DNA of 64,000 nt from Aedes albopictus (GCF_035046485.1 NC_085138.1:67510580-67574579), one strand, 5' to 3'; numbered from the stretch's first letter, positions 23,441 through 38,499 are shown. The notes: generated by a model not told the origin, from the letters alone. Numbers and translations: made by a program.

Positions 23441-24270
23441 AATTGTAATGTTTGACCCATAGTGCCTCGGTTGGACGATCACTCTCGTGGTCGGTTGGTG
23501 GAATATGGTGAAAACTTTCCGGCGGTTTTTTGATGTTTTACTTTACGTCTCCCAGCACACACGACCCGACACACGCACACACACTTATACTACACCCCGA
23601 CATATATACCGGGATGTTGTAGCTGGAGAGCTGTACTGCTTTTACTCGTCGGTGGATGAAATTTTCGACAGCTTTATGTGGCAGTTTTGCGACAGGATGC
23701 TTACCGCGTGAATGAGTTTCCTCTGTTTTCGGGATGTTGTGGGTAAACACAGGTCTTGTTCGCATGTTCGCCGGTGTTTTGCTTTTTTTTCCTGCCCGCG
23801 TTGCTCATTTTATTAGTGAGAACAGCGGTGATTTTTTTTAGTCTCGTCGTTGGGAGAATCCTCGTACAAAATACTTCCGCTGCGATGGGTGGCGTAAAAT
23901 TATTGGGGCGAATTCCAGCGGAGAGTTTATCTCCGGAGCAAAGGACCACCACGTGGGAGATGAATGAAGCAGTGTTATAAACTTCCGGAATACGTTTGAT
24001 ACGTACGCTGGTAGTGCCGGAACTGGCGTATATGCGAGGAAAAAGTGTAATCCTCGTACAAGACAAGAAGCCAACAAAATTGGGTCGTTTTTAAAGTTTG
24101 CAGCAAAGAAAGCTGTTTTGTTCGTTAGATGGGAGATATTGTTGTGAAAGTAATGTACATAAGCATAAAGATGATCACGTCTGTTGTGATACTCTTGTGA
24201 ATATATTTTACATTTCTGTCTTCAGAAATGCTGGAAACTAAAAGAAGGGAACTAAAAGAAGGAATCTAAA
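23441..24270. other. Single-copy-looking DNA
   Basis: Mixed sequence with a short CA-rich patch near 23565-23585. Overlapping open frames of 72-121 codons conflict and show no domains. No gene supported. Confidence 0.4.
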
Positions 24271-27784
<3,514 letters not shown>

Positions 27785-27958
27785 TTGCCTTTCTCGTACA
27801 CTAAGTATACTGGAAAGGCTTTATGTTCACTCCAAAAATGACTTTTTGATAGAAGGCCCGGAGGGTCAAGTCACATATACCAATCAACTCAGCTCGACGA
27901 ATTGAGGTGATGTCTGTGTGTGTGTGTATGTATGTGTGTGTGAGTGTGTGTGTGTGTG
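27785..27958 (+). repeat. Dispersed TG-containing repeat, left half
   Basis: Matches 63591-63780 closely: a stem-forming start (GCCTTTCTCGTACACT...GGAAAGGC), then CCAAAAATGACTTTTTGATA, CAACTCAGCTCGACGAATT and a TG-rich microsatellite. Its right half is displaced to 46036-46060 by the three retrotransposons inserted in the TG run. Confidence 0.8.
27914..27958. repeat. (TG)n microsatellite at the 3' end of copy A
   Basis: Interrupted TG run with TATG and GAGTG variants. It directly abuts the oligo-T (minus-strand oligo-A) end of retrotransposon A. Confidence 0.9.
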
Positions 27959-27984
27959 TTTTTTTTTATTCTAGGAGTCCAAAA

Positions 27985-28135
27985 ATCTTCTAAAGACGCT
28001 GTGTGGGATTCGAATGTGCGCCTACCCACTAAAAACACTCTCCTAGTTCACCTCCACCTTAAATTCCCCTCCGGTACCACCATGCAGTATTTCTTCGGAG
28101 GGGAGGCGTTATGTGCCTTGTGCACCATCACCAAT
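27985..28135 (-). other. Conserved 3'-terminal region with stem-loop
   Basis: Almost identical at the 3' ends of copies A, B and C. It contains CCCCTCCG and CGGAGGGG about 28 bases apart, which can pair into a strong hairpin. Many R1-clade reverse transcriptases recognise 3' UTR structure (established knowledge), so this is a candidate recognition element. Confidence 0.55.
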
Positions 28136-28145
28136 TCGTTATTCT

Positions 28146-29022
28146 ACTCTTCGTACTGAGCCGTTTGGCTCCCGTGTAATTTGTTGTTCTATAGAGATAA
28201 GTGACATTTCAACACACGAACACTAGCGCAAATTTTTCCTCACACAAAAGTGCACGCCGATTGAAAGGCTACTCAGATTGCATATGCAAATATTACCCAA
28301 TCGATTTGGGTAAAACGGGTAAATAATGATAAAACTAACGTCCGAGGCAAGAGTGCAAATATTTTCCTCGCAGTTTCACAACTACATCTACAAAAAAGGC
28401 ACGCATACATTTGAACGTGATTACCTCTATTTTGATTAAACAGTCGCCATTTAGCGACCTTCTACTGTGTTAGCCACATTTACCATGCCACATGCCGAGC
28501 CATTTAGCTCCAGTTAGTAATGTGTTAGTACTAATTTGTTCGCCATTTAGCGATTGATTACGGTCACTAACACTCCTCATGCAGTTCTCTACTCCGCTAT
28601 AGGTCTTCTGGAAGCGACCATGTAGCCTTTAGCACTCTCGCGTACTACTCGGGTAGTCCCCGGCGGTGAATCTATCCTACTCTAACGAAGAGTTCCCCGA
28701 CAGTGGAAGATCTTCCGAAACCGAACTTCCCGGGTAGGTGCCGAGGTCGGTTCTGCGATTCCGGTTGAGGTCGGCTTCCGGTTCACAGGCGCCCCGACGA
28801 CCAAGCTCCGGTGCTTTTTACGCGGAACTACTCGGTCTAGTCCCCGGCGGTGGACCTAGCCTACTCCGACGGAGACAACCCCGGCAGTGGAAGTTCTCCC
28901 GACACCGAAAATCCCGACCAGTGAAGTGCCGAGGTTGGTCTGGCGATTCCGGTTGGTGGTTGGCTTCCGGTTCACCAGCGCCCCGACGACTCAAAACCGG
29001 TACTACGCCACGAACTACTCGG
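28146..29022 (-). repeat. 3' UTR repeats of copy A
   Basis: Two repeat types. One is a ~183-bp unit with CCCCGG(C/A)GGTG and CGATTCCGGTTG (starts near 28657, 28840 and 29023), whose last copy runs into the end of ORF2. The other is shorter AGCCATTTAGCTCC and CGCCATTTAGCGA motifs at about 28160-28560. Copies B and C carry the same types, so the repeats belong to the element. Confidence 0.7.
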
Positions 29023-32000
29023 TCATATCCCCGACGATGGATCATGCCTACTCCGTTCGCGATCAGCCATCCTCTGATCCTCCCGCCATTTTCGCTGCAA
29101 CGACGACATGATCTGCACAACTGACCTATTCACCGCGCTCCACGTAACTTCGTTCTGGCACATCTCCGTAATGATGTTGTTCGCGTTCAGATTCCCAACA
29201 CTGCTCGCTTGCATCTCGCTACGTTCCGCCATGAACCGTGGGCAGTAGAATACCACGTGCTCCGGTGTCTCCTCCTCGTTCGGACAGGCCGGGCAAAGTG
29301 GGGACTCTGCGTGGCCGAATCGGTGCAGATACTTCCTAAAGCAACCATGGCCTGACAGGAACTGTGTCAGATGGAAGTTAACTTCTCCGTGTTTTCTGTC
29401 CACCCATACCGAAACGTTTGGAATGAGCCGATGGGTCCATCTTCCGTTTGCGGCGCTATCCCAGTCCAGCTGCCACTTTCTCATCGAATCAGCTCTCGCA
29501 TTCTTGCGGGATCCTGTCGTTCCTCGGCGATTGTAACATTCGCAGTCTTCTTCCAGTACGATTTTTATGGGGATCATTCCCACTATGATGCAGACCGCTT
29601 CCGTGGATATGGTTCGGTATGCACTGGCTACTCTCATAGCCATCAGCCTGTATGTGCTATTCAGCCGCGCCAGGTTCCTCTTCGATAGCTGTCCAGCTGC
29701 CCAGACAGGAGCGCCGTACCGAAGTACCGACGTCGACACGCTGGCAAGCAGTCTCCTCGTACCGCTACTGACTGCCGATCTGTTTGACATGATCCTGGTC
29801 AACGCTGCGATTGCTTTGGCCGCTTTCTCGCAGGCGTAGTCGACGTGACTGTTGAAGTTTAGCCGGTCGTCGATCAACACCCCAAGATGCTTCACTTCTC
29901 GTCTCGAGTCGATGGTGAGTTCTCCGACTGAAACTTTAACATGCTGTACCGCCTTTCGGTTGCTGATCATCAGCACTTCGGTTTTGTGATGAGCTAATGC
30001 CAGCTTCCTCTCGCACATCCAGTTTTCGACCATTTCTATCGCCGCCGAGGCCCGTACTTCCACTTCGTTCAGCGACTCACCGATTACTATGAGCACGACG
30101 TCATCCGCGAACCCAACAATCTGCACTCCTCTTGGTAAGCTTAACTGCAGCAATTCGTCGTACATCGCGTTCCACAGCATCGGGCCCAGGATAGAGCCTT
30201 GAGGAACACCCGCTGTTATGCCTACACTCTTCTGTCCCTCACGCGTTTCGTAGACCAACGTCCGGTTCTGAAAGTAGCTCTTCAGTATTCTGCAGAGATA
30301 CTCGGGAACCCTCATCCGGTGTAGGGATCTAGCTATTGCTTCCCAACTAGCGCTGTTGAATGCATTTTTCACGTCTAGAGTGACGACCGCACAATAGCGA
30401 TTTCCTCTTCTCTTTTGCTTCATGGCCGCATCGGCTGCTTGAACAACTACCCGGATAGCGTCAACTGTACACCTTCTTCTTCGGAACCCGAACTGCATCC
30501 TCGATAGTCCGTTCTCGCCTTCTGTGTAATTTCCGAGTCTGTTGGAGATCACCTTCTCCAGAAGTTTTCCAGTCGTGTCCAGCAGACATATAGGCCTATA
30601 CGCCGATGGATCTTCGGGTGGCTTGCCCGGCTTCGGCAGCAGAACCAATTTCTGCCGCTTCCAACGATCGGGGAAGTTTCCGTCGTCGATACACTTCTGC
30701 AATGTGGTTCGAAACATATCCGGGTTTTGTTGGATTGCTGTTTTCAGAACCAAGTTGGAGATGCCATCTAGTCCTGGCGCTTTCTTGGGTTTTAAGCTCT
30801 TCGCTACCGTGATGAGCTCCTGGTTGGAAATACGGGATTCCTCCATATCAGCGGCGACTTCCTCATACGGCATGGGAGGCCAGACCGTTGGCTCGTGCTG
30901 AGGGAACAGTCCGTCTACTACGGCTTTCAGCTTTTCTGGACACCTCTCGGGTGGGGTCGCTGGGCCTTTTATCCTTGACATAGCTACTCTGTAGGCATCT
31001 CCCCATGGATTTGCGTCCGCGTTACGGCAGAGTTCCTGCATGCAAGCTGCTTTGCTGAGCTTGATGCCTTTTTTGAGGGCCGCTCTTGCCGCCCTGAACA
31101 AAGGTCTGCGCTCTTCCCTTTCCTCATCAGTGTGAGCCCGTTGCATTCTTCTCCTAGCTCGAAGACAGTTCCGACGAAGTTCGGCGATCCTCCCATTCCA
31201 CCAAGTAGACTGGTCGGCGGACGTCCCGCGGCTGTATCTTCCTCGGCATAGTTGCATCGCAAGCTCGAACGAGAACCGAAACCAGTTCATCCGGACTCAG
31301 GTTCAGCATATTGCGTTCATACCGAAGCACTTCTGCGAACACTTCTTCATCGAATGCTTCTGTTCTCCACTTCCGCCCTTTGGAATCATCCCCACGTGCC
31401 GCCGTCTGTACCCGTTCTCCAAGACGGTATCGGATCGCTTGGTGATCACTATGCGTATAATCTTCGCAGACTCTCCAATTCATACTTCTCACTACAGTCG
31501 GACTACAGAACGTCACGTCGATGATAGATTCTCTGCCTTCTCTTCGATAGGTGCTTGTGGATCCTTCGTTGGCTAGAACTAAGTTCAGTCTGGATACTGT
31601 TTCCAGCAGGCTCCATCCTCTGGGGTTTGTGAGGCGGCTACCCCACTCAACTGCCCAGGCATTAAAATCGCCGGCAATGATGACTGGCCTCCTGTCGCCA
31701 AGTTTCTCCAATATTTGGTCCAGCACCTGATTGAACCGCTCTATCGTCCAGCGTGGAGGTGCATAGCAGCTACTAATGTAGACGCCGTTAACCTTGGCTA
31801 TAACGAAACCCTCTATCGCGCGATACACCACTTCCTGCAGGGGATATCTTCCAACCGTCCAAATCGCAGCGGTTCCAGCTTCATCGGCTACCCAGTTACC
31901 ATTTCCGGATGGGATACGGTACGGATCCGAGATGATTGCTACGTCGCACTTCGCTTCCTTCGTGGATTGGCACAGCAGTTGCTGCGCGGTATCACAGTGG

Positions 32001-32026
32001 TTGAGATTTATTTGCACTACCTCCAC
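29023..32026 (-). pseudogene. ORF2 of copy A: endonuclease + reverse transcriptase, one frameshift
   Basis: Two minus-strand frames together give about 1000 residues. The first (32026-31154) is an apurinic-like endonuclease, with QINLNHCDTAQ at the start, AGDFNAWAVEWGS near the middle and SHSDHQAI toward its end. The second (31290-29023) carries the reverse transcriptase, with KKAPGLDGISN, PGKPPEDPSAYRPI, GVPQGSILGP and the catalytic GFADDVV near 30095-30113. A C-terminal CX2CX8HX4C finger (CPACPNEEETPEHVVFYC) follows. The frames join near 31200-31210, where an extra base relative to copy C breaks the WWNG codons. The ORF2 start is GTG where copy C has ATG, so initiation may also be lost. The product would nick an AC/TG target and prime cDNA synthesis there. 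Confidence 0.9.
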
Positions 32027-33480
32027 TGCGATTTACCGGACATCGCCTGTTTGAATGTTGGACATTTTGGGCCACCAGTAAAGTGGTCCCTGCGCCCCTC
32101 GTTTTCACAGATGATGCACTTTGGTGGCTTCTTACACTCTTGTGCTTTATGACCTTCATCTCCGCATCTCCTGCACAGTTTCGATCTATCTGGTCCACGG
32201 CAGTTCCGTGCCAGATGTCCAAACTCTTGGCATCTGAAGCATATCTCCGGTTGCTGAGAAACCCGCAGTGGGCATTCTGAAAACCCGACTTTCACTTTGC
32301 CAATTCGCAACGCCTTGTCGGCAGCATTCACCGGGAGCTTGATAGCCGCAACCTGCGTCCCGGAAGGTCCCCTTCTTAGTCGGACTGACATTTCAACGTC
32401 TCCTATCTCCATTTGCTCCTTAATTGCAGTTTTTACTTCTTCCGCCGTAGTTATCTCGTCTATGTCGACGCATTGCAGAACCACTTCTGGCGTAACAGCT
32501 CGGACCTGCGCAGTGTCTCCCACGACGCTCGCTGCAAGCTCCTTATACGAAGAGCTCTTGTTCTTCGAGTCCTTTTTCAGCTCGAAGATCATTTCTCCAG
32601 ACCGTGTGCGCCTGACTTTTTGTACGTCCGCGCCAAAGTCCTTAAGCTCCGGAGCCGTTCTTATGGTACGTAGAACCTCGAGGTAACTTTCCTCACGGGT
32701 CTTCACCACAATCGCTACGCCCTTCTTTTTGACGCTTCTCCTAATTGCTTTTGGTCTTGCGCCTGCGTTCGTCTGCTTTGCCTTGCCCTTTCTTTGCACA
32801 GTCTGCCACTGGGTCTCTCTGTTGCCGACACCGACCTGTTCTGCCTCTGCGGCGGCCAATCGCTTGCGCAGATTGTCTCTCTGCCTTTTAGAGCCTCCTG
32901 GCCTTTCATCTCCTGGCGAGGATCGGTGTCTCTTTGTCGCAGACATCGGTGTGTTTTCCGTTCGCGCTAGTTTCTCCTTCTTGCCGAGGTTTCCCGGGAC
33001 TGTTCTTGGTGTTTGCTGTTGCAGCGTTTTAGCAGCGAGAGCGTTTTTCGTCGATGCCAATTCGCTTTCGGCTATTTCCGCTCTCTGCAGCACTTTGGTC
33101 CACTCCTTGACGGCTGATCCAAGAGCTCTCCGGATCTTTAACACCAGCTCCTTGATGTCCTTGTGCACATTGTGTTTCTTGTCGACGAATTCGTGGAGCT
33201 CTTCCACCCAGTTCTTCGCCACTAGAACCTTCGGATGTTGCTGGGGCACGCCCCATCCGCTATTCGTCGGCAGCTGCTGCTGTTGCTCTTGGGCCACCAT
33301 TTGTTGCTGCTGCTGTTGCTCCTGTTGTACACTGTGGTTATGTTCGTGTACCGCGCTTCGCTGCAAGAACGCTTCTTGTTGCTGTTCCGCTTTTTCTCTT
33401 TGCTGAGGAGACCTCATCAATCCTCCTCTGGCGAACGGTTTCGCCACCTTTCCGCTGTTATTCTTGTTTTCTCCTTCCAT
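32017..33480 (-). CDS. ORF1 (gag-like) of copy A
   Basis: A 487-residue open frame from ATG at 33480. The N-terminal third is glutamine-rich (QQQEAFLQ, QQEQQQQQQM) and predicted to be disordered. The middle is basic (KKKGVAIVV). Residues 414-473 hold three zinc knuckles: CX2CX4HX4C twice (CFRCQEFGHLARNC, CRRCGDEGHKAQEC) and a third CX2CX7HX6C. This is the arrangement of R1-clade ORF1 proteins, which bind the element RNA in a ribonucleoprotein. The frame is intact and its end overlaps the start of ORF2 by about 10 bases. The glutamine run is CAG/CAA mixed and differs from copy C, which has none. Confidence 0.9.
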   Translation of the reverse strand: MEGENKNNSGKVAKPFARGGLMRSPQQREKAEQQQEAFLQRSAVHEHNHSVQQEQQQQQQMVAQEQQQQLPTNSGWGVPQQHPKVLVAKNWVEELHEFVDKKHNVHKDIKELVLKIRRALGSAVKEWTKVLQRAEIAESELASTKNALAAKTLQQQTPRTVPGNLGKKEKLARTENTPMSATKRHRSSPGDERPGGSKRQRDNLRKRLAAAEAEQVGVGNRETQWQTVQRKGKAKQTNAGARPKAIRRSVKKKGVAIVVKTREESYLEVLRTIRTAPELKDFGADVQKVRRTRSGEMIFELKKDSKNKSSSYKELAASVVGDTAQVRAVTPEVVLQCVDIDEITTAEEVKTAIKEQMEIGDVEMSVRLRRGPSGTQVAAIKLPVNAADKALRIGKVKVGFSECPLRVSQQPEICFRCQEFGHLARNCRGPDRSKLCRRCGDEGHKAQECKKPPKCIICENEGRRDHFTGGPKCPTFKQAMSGKSQWR

Positions 33481-34217
33481 GTTGTTGGGTCCCCCCTCTG
33501 AGCCGCTATCTCCACCTGCTGCACATAGTCGCTTTCATGATCTCTTGGTTGTCTATGAATCAGGGAGGCCAAGCGAGGGTTGAACACGTACCTTCATGGG
33601 GTCCGTGTTCAGAGCCAGATCAGCGTAAGTCGGGAGTGTTACATCCGAGCCTAGTACCCATCAAAATTGATGGACAGATGAAGAACGTATCCGGAGGCCT
33701 GCCAAGGTTTTACCGGGACGGAGGCAGACGCACCATTAGCCCACTCGCCGTTTCAAGTAGGTGTCACCCTTCCTTACTCAGGGAGCAGAATGGCACGAAT
33801 GTCAGCCCATCGTCGTCATCCTATGCGTAATCCGTAGTCCGTTGTCGTTTGCTTTGACCAGTATGCCATAATCAGGATGTTACTGGCATCGATCCTGATG
33901 TGCCGGTTGGTACTCCGAGTATTTGGGCTAAGGCACTTTGGAAGCGGTGCCAGGTCGCTTGTACAGAGTTGCTTGCGGATGTGTGGCTTTTTATGGAGAT
34001 CCAACAGAGCCCACTGTTGAAACCCCGCCACATCCTAGGCATCCTCTGCTTGAGCTGTCTGGAAACCAGAAGCTCGGTCACTCCCCGAAGGAAGAGCCAA
34101 AGGTGGTAATCCACACGGATGTGCGAACGATTTTCGCTTAGGATGAACTCCTAAGCTGCCACCCGACTCGCAGAAGGGGGGGTTCGTCAAGCCCCTGGAC
34201 TCCTGTCCCTGCTGCCC

Positions 34218-34219
<2 letters not shown>
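33481..34219 (-). other. 5' UTR of copy A
   Basis: About 740 bp, by eye over 90% identical to the 5' UTR of copy C (45082-45818) despite much more divergent ORFs. It ends GCAGGGACAGGAGTCC-like on the minus strand, right at the TG run. R1-clade elements use internal promoters, so this may contain one; no motif is assigned. Confidence 0.7.

Positions 34220-34268
<49 letters not shown>
34220..34268. repeat. (TG)n between copies A and B
   Basis: About 24 uninterrupted TG units separating the 5' end of A from the 3' end of B. It is residual target sequence. Confidence 0.95.
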
Positions 34269-34272
<4 letters not shown>

Positions 34273-34792
34273 TTTTTTTTTTATTCTAGTAGTCCAAAAA
34301 TCTTCAAAAGACGCTGTGTGGGATTCGAATGTGCGCCTACCCACTAAAAACACTCTCCTAGTTCACCTCCACCTTTAATTCCCCTCCGGTAAGCAGTATT
34401 TCTTCGGAGGGGAGGCGTTATGTGCCTTGTGCACCATCACCAATTTGTTATTCTACGCTGTTATTGTTAAAATTTTCTATGCTCTTTCGCTACCTCCATG
34501 CTAAGCCATTTGGCTCTTGTTAATTTGTTAGGTTTCGCCAATCAGCAAGCAACATGCGTCATGCTGAACCATTTAGCTCCTGTTAGTAATTTGTTAATTT
34601 CCTACATTTTTCGCCATTCAGCGCAGACCCGCCCGGAGGCAGACATCTTCTACGCCTTGCGGACATTACGAACTTACCGGCAGGGTGCCGAAGTCACTCC
34701 AGCGATGCCGGTGGGTCCTGGCGTCCGGTTCACTGGCGCTCCGACGACCCAGACCGGTGCTACGACGCGTTCTACTCTACTAGCCCTCGGCT

Positions 34793-37138
34793 CTACTCCG
34801 TCAGAGAGTTTCCCGGCGAAGGAATGTCTCCCGAAACCGATCGTTGTTCCTCCCGCCAACTTTGCTGTAGTACAACCATGATCTGAACTACAGTCCTGTT
34901 AACTACGTTCCACTTTTCTTCGTCGCTGCACATACGTTCGACGATATTTTCCACATTTACGTCGACGCCGACAATTGCTGCCATTTCTCCTCGCGAATGC
35001 GCGAACCTTGGACAACTGAAGATGACGTGCTCCGGTGTTTCTTCTGTGTCCCGACACTCAGGACAGATCGGTGAACTGGCATGGCCGAATCTGTACAAGT
35101 ACTGCTTAAAGCACCCATGACCAGACAGAAATTGTGTCATGTGGAAGTTAACCTCCCCGTGTGCTCTGGTGATCCACATCGACACGTTGGGAATTAGACG
35201 ATGAGTCCACCTGTCATTCGCAGCGTTATCCCACTGCTGCTGCCACTTGTGTAGTGTGCTGACTCGCGCTCTCTTCCGAATTCCTCTTGTGCCTCGGTCC
35301 CTGTAGCATTCGCTATCTTGTAAGTAGAGGCTTTCAGCCCTTACCCGCTGTTACCCGGCAGGGCGGCCTTAAGCAGGGTACCTCCACTAAATTAAGGATT
35401 TCGGATGAAATTAAATGTTTAAAATAAATAACTTTCCAATTTTAAATACTTATATTCTAACTGACCTGTTTACCCCGTTCTCCCCACACTATGTTGGTCG
35501 ACTTCGTTGGGGCCCTTGCTGCAGTGGTGGTGGTCGGCACGATGGTCGTCGGCTTCTGCTCCACACGGTTTGTGCGGAGCTTCTTCTTCTTCTTCTTCTT
35601 CTTTCTTCTTCTGCTTCACTTTTGGGCACTTTTGGACTGTAAAACAGTCGTCCTTGACGTTTAGCTAGGGGGAAGAGCGGGCTCCTTTGTCGGATCCCCC
35701 CTAGCGACGGTGGTGTAAAAACACCGAACTGCCTACTCGCCGTAGACAGTTCCGGCAGAAACCGCAGTTTCCAACCCAAGAATAGCACGCCCCTTTGTGC
35801 TTTCTTGCTTCGTCTTCCTTGGCAATTAGCTACACGGGCGAGACAAAGCTCTATTGGCTGAGCCCGTGTAGCGAAGACGGTGGGATTTTGGACACTTTGC
35901 GAACCGCAAATGGCGGTGGTCCTCACCCTAGCACAGCACTTAACACTGCACTTTTCACGGTGCCCGAACCACGGGCCGGCACTGGTCGGTGGAAATGTTC
36001 ACTTTTCACTCCGACGAGACTGGGAACAACCATCCAGCCTACGGACAACGCGAAACGGCACTTAATTCAATAATCGTTCCGGCACGTCTTTCGCGGAGTT
36101 ACAAAATGCCTCCGTCGCGCTTCGTGGTTCGACACTTTCTTTTCGTTCGACCAAAAAACAAAACACCACACACCGCATATCCACCGTATGCAATTGTTCT
36201 CCTGCTTGTTGCTGCTGATGTGTGCCTTTGAGTGGGGAGATTGGGGGTCAAATGCCTCACCGATACAATATATATACGAATTTATTACCCTACACTAATT
36301 TCACAAATCAAATAAAAATAACAAAATAACAATTTAAAATGATTCAAAACACAGTGGTGTACATTAATTTAGAACGAAATTGTAACCGCGGGTTACAATC
36401 TTCTTCCAGTAGAAGGCAGATAGGGATCATCCCGGCTATTACACACACGGCGTCTGACGAGATGGTTCGATACGCACTCGACACTCGCATCGCCATCAGC
36501 CTGGACGTACGGTTCAGCTGGGCGCGGTTTCTTCCAGTCTTTAATGCCGACGACCACACTGGGGCTGCGTATCTGACGATGGATGATGATACGCTCGCTA
36601 GTAGTCTCCGCTTGCTGCTGATGATCGCAGAGTTGTTAGGCATGATCCGGGATAGTGCCGAGATCACCACCGTGGCCTTCTTGCAGACGTAGTCAACGTG
36701 GTTGTTGAAGTTCAGTCGGTCGTCTAGCATCACTCCCAAGTGCCTGACTTCGCGCTTCGAGTCGATAGTACACTCGCCAACCACAATTGTTGCATGCTGC
36801 ACATTCTTCCGGTTGCTGATGACAACTATCTCAGTCTTGTGGTGAGCTAGAGATAGCTTCTTCTCCCGCATCCAGTCTTCCACCGTGTCTATCGCCTCCG
36901 TGGCCAATACTTCTACTTCCTCTCGTGTTTCTCCGATCACAAGCAGCGCCACGTCATCCGCAAATCCGACGACCTTTACTCCTCTGGGAAGGCTCAGTTT
37001 CAAAACCTCATCGTACATGACGTTCCAGAGAGTCGGGCCCAGAATGGATCCCTGTGGAACGCCCGCCGTAATAGCCACACTTCTCTTTCCGGCGTCTGTT
37101 TCGTGGATCAATCTGCGGTTCTGGAAATAACTTTTCAG
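34793..37138 (-). pseudogene. ORF2 3' half of copy B, split by a solo LTR
   Basis: The upstream part (37111-36402) contains GVPQGSILGPTLWN and the catalytic GFADDVALLV near 36950-36970. The downstream part (35314-34793) contains the HGEVNFHMTQFLSGHGCF region and the C-terminal finger CPECRDTEETPEHVIFSC. The intervening solo LTR plus one 4-bp target copy is 1083 bp, a multiple of 3, and both parts are in the same frame once it is discounted. The endonuclease and the first part of the reverse transcriptase are missing through 5' truncation. Confidence 0.87.
35319..36397. mobile_element. Solo LTR (1079 bp)
   Basis: Begins TGTAAGTAG and ends GGGTTACA (TG...CA with a short inverted end TGTAA/TTACA), flanked by the 4-bp duplication ATCT at 35315-35318 and 36398-36401. 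Removing it and one ATCT restores the sequence seen in copy A. No internal gag-pol remains, so it is a solo LTR made by LTR-LTR recombination. A CTT run lies at 35580-35614. A 4-bp duplication is compatible with a Gypsy- or BEL-type element; the family is not determined. Confidence 0.85.
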
Positions 37139-37158
37139 TGTGTGTGTGTGTGTGTGTG
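37139..37158. repeat. (TG)10 between copies B and C
   Basis: Ten TG units between the truncated 5' end of B and the oligo-T of C. It is residual target sequence. Confidence 0.93.
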
Positions 37159-38499
37159 TTTTTTTTTTTTTTTATTCTAGGAGTCCAAAAATCTTCTAAA
37201 GACGCTGTGTGGGATTCGAATGTGCGCCTACCCACTAAAAACACTCTCCTAGTTCACCTCCACCTTAAATTCCCCTCCGGTACCACCATGCAGTATTTCT
37301 TCGGAGGGGAGGCGTTTTGTGCCTTGTGCACCATCACCAATTTGTTATTCTACGCTTTTGTTGTTCTACTTTCCTAAGCTCTTTCGCTACCTTCATGCTG
37401 AGCCATTTAGCTCTTGCTATTAATTTGTTTAATTTCTAGCGTTTCACCGATCAGCGTGCAACATGCGTCGTGCTGAGCCATTTAGCTCATGTTAGTGAAT
37501 TTGTTATTTTCCTACTTTTGTCGCCATTCAGCGACACTTCAACTCCAGTCAGTGCACATTACAATTTGTTAATTTGTTAATTTGCAATTTGTTAATCTTC
37601 TACGTTTTTTCGCCATTAAGCGACTTACTTCGGCTCCTGTTAGTCCAAAACTATCAGTTCACCACGGTCGCTCGCTACTCGGATAGCCCCCGGCGGTGGA
37701 CCCATCCTACTCCGACGAAGAGTTCCCCGGCGATGGAAGTTCTTCCGAACCGATCTTCCCGGGTCGGCGTCAAGGTCAGTCCTGAGATTCCGGTTGGAGA
37801 CTGGCTTCCGGTTCAAAGGCGCCCCAACGACCGTTCCCCGGTGCTTTTCACGGCCTACTCTGTCTAGTCCCCGGCGGTGGACCTAGCCTACTCCGACGGA
37901 GAAAATCCCCGGCGACGGAAGTTCTCCCGAACGCGCAGTTCAATCACGACCGGCCAGGTGCCGAGGTCGACCCAGCGATTCCGGTTGGAGGTTGGCTTCC
38001 GGTTCACTGGCGCCCCGACGACCACAAACCAGTACTACGTCACGGTCTACTCGGTCTTGTCCCCGGCGGTGGATCAAGCCTACTCCGATCGCGGTCAGAG
38101 ATCCTCTGGTCTTCACGCCATTTCCTTTGCAGCTCGGACAGTATTCGCCTTACTACGCGGTCGACAGCGTTCCATTTCTCTTCTTCGCGGCACATTTCGC
38201 GGACGACATTGTCAGCTGTCATACCAGGCAAATCCCTGCGCGCTTCGTCGAATCTGGGACATTCGAAGACGACGTGTTCTGGTGTCTCTTCTTCGTTTCC
38301 GCACTCTGGACAGAGAGGCGAAGGTGCGTGACCAAACCGATGCACAGTGGGAAAAAACCGACCCAAAAAGGCACCTAATTATTGCGGCTGATTGCGATCT
38401 TTGAAGCCCAGCTTTTCCGAATGGAAAAATGCCAAGGAATCGATTGGTGATAGTTTCATTCACCGGAATTGCGTGTAAGTGTCCATTTTGCCCCATTTT

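Larger units (their letters stand above)
27959..34219 (-). mobile_element. R1-clade (Mino-like) non-LTR retrotransposon, copy A
   Basis: A complete minus-strand element: 5' UTR about 33481-34219, ORF1 with CCHC knuckles, ORF2 with endonuclease and reverse transcriptase, and a 3' UTR (27959-29022) ending in about nine A. Both ends abut TG/AC microsatellite (27914-27958 and 34220-34268). The gene order and domain set fit the R1 clade. In that clade the Mino family of mosquitoes is known to insert into AC dinucleotide repeats, and the placement here matches. A single frameshift in ORF2 makes this copy defective. Confidence 0.88.
34269..37138 (-). mobile_element. R1-clade (Mino-like) non-LTR retrotransposon, copy B, 5'-truncated
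   Basis: The minus-strand element starts at a 5' truncation (37138, CTTTTCAG joined to TG) inside the reverse transcriptase and runs to an oligo-A 3' end at 34269. TG microsatellite lies on both sides. The 3' UTR matches A and C. A solo LTR (35319-36397) is inserted in ORF2. Truncation at the 5' end is typical of incomplete target-primed reverse transcription. Confidence 0.87.

Noticed and set aside
29023..33501. Plus-strand open frames opposite the retrotransposon ORFs (for example 32729-33406)
   Set aside because: Shadow frames of ORF1 and ORF2; they lack domains and include antisense of the glutamine run.
38343..38380. A complete recombination signal sequence (heptamer, 12-bp spacer, nonamer)
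   Set aside because: The heptamer matches, but the sequence at nonamer distance fits the consensus at only about five of nine positions; treated as a Transib end only.
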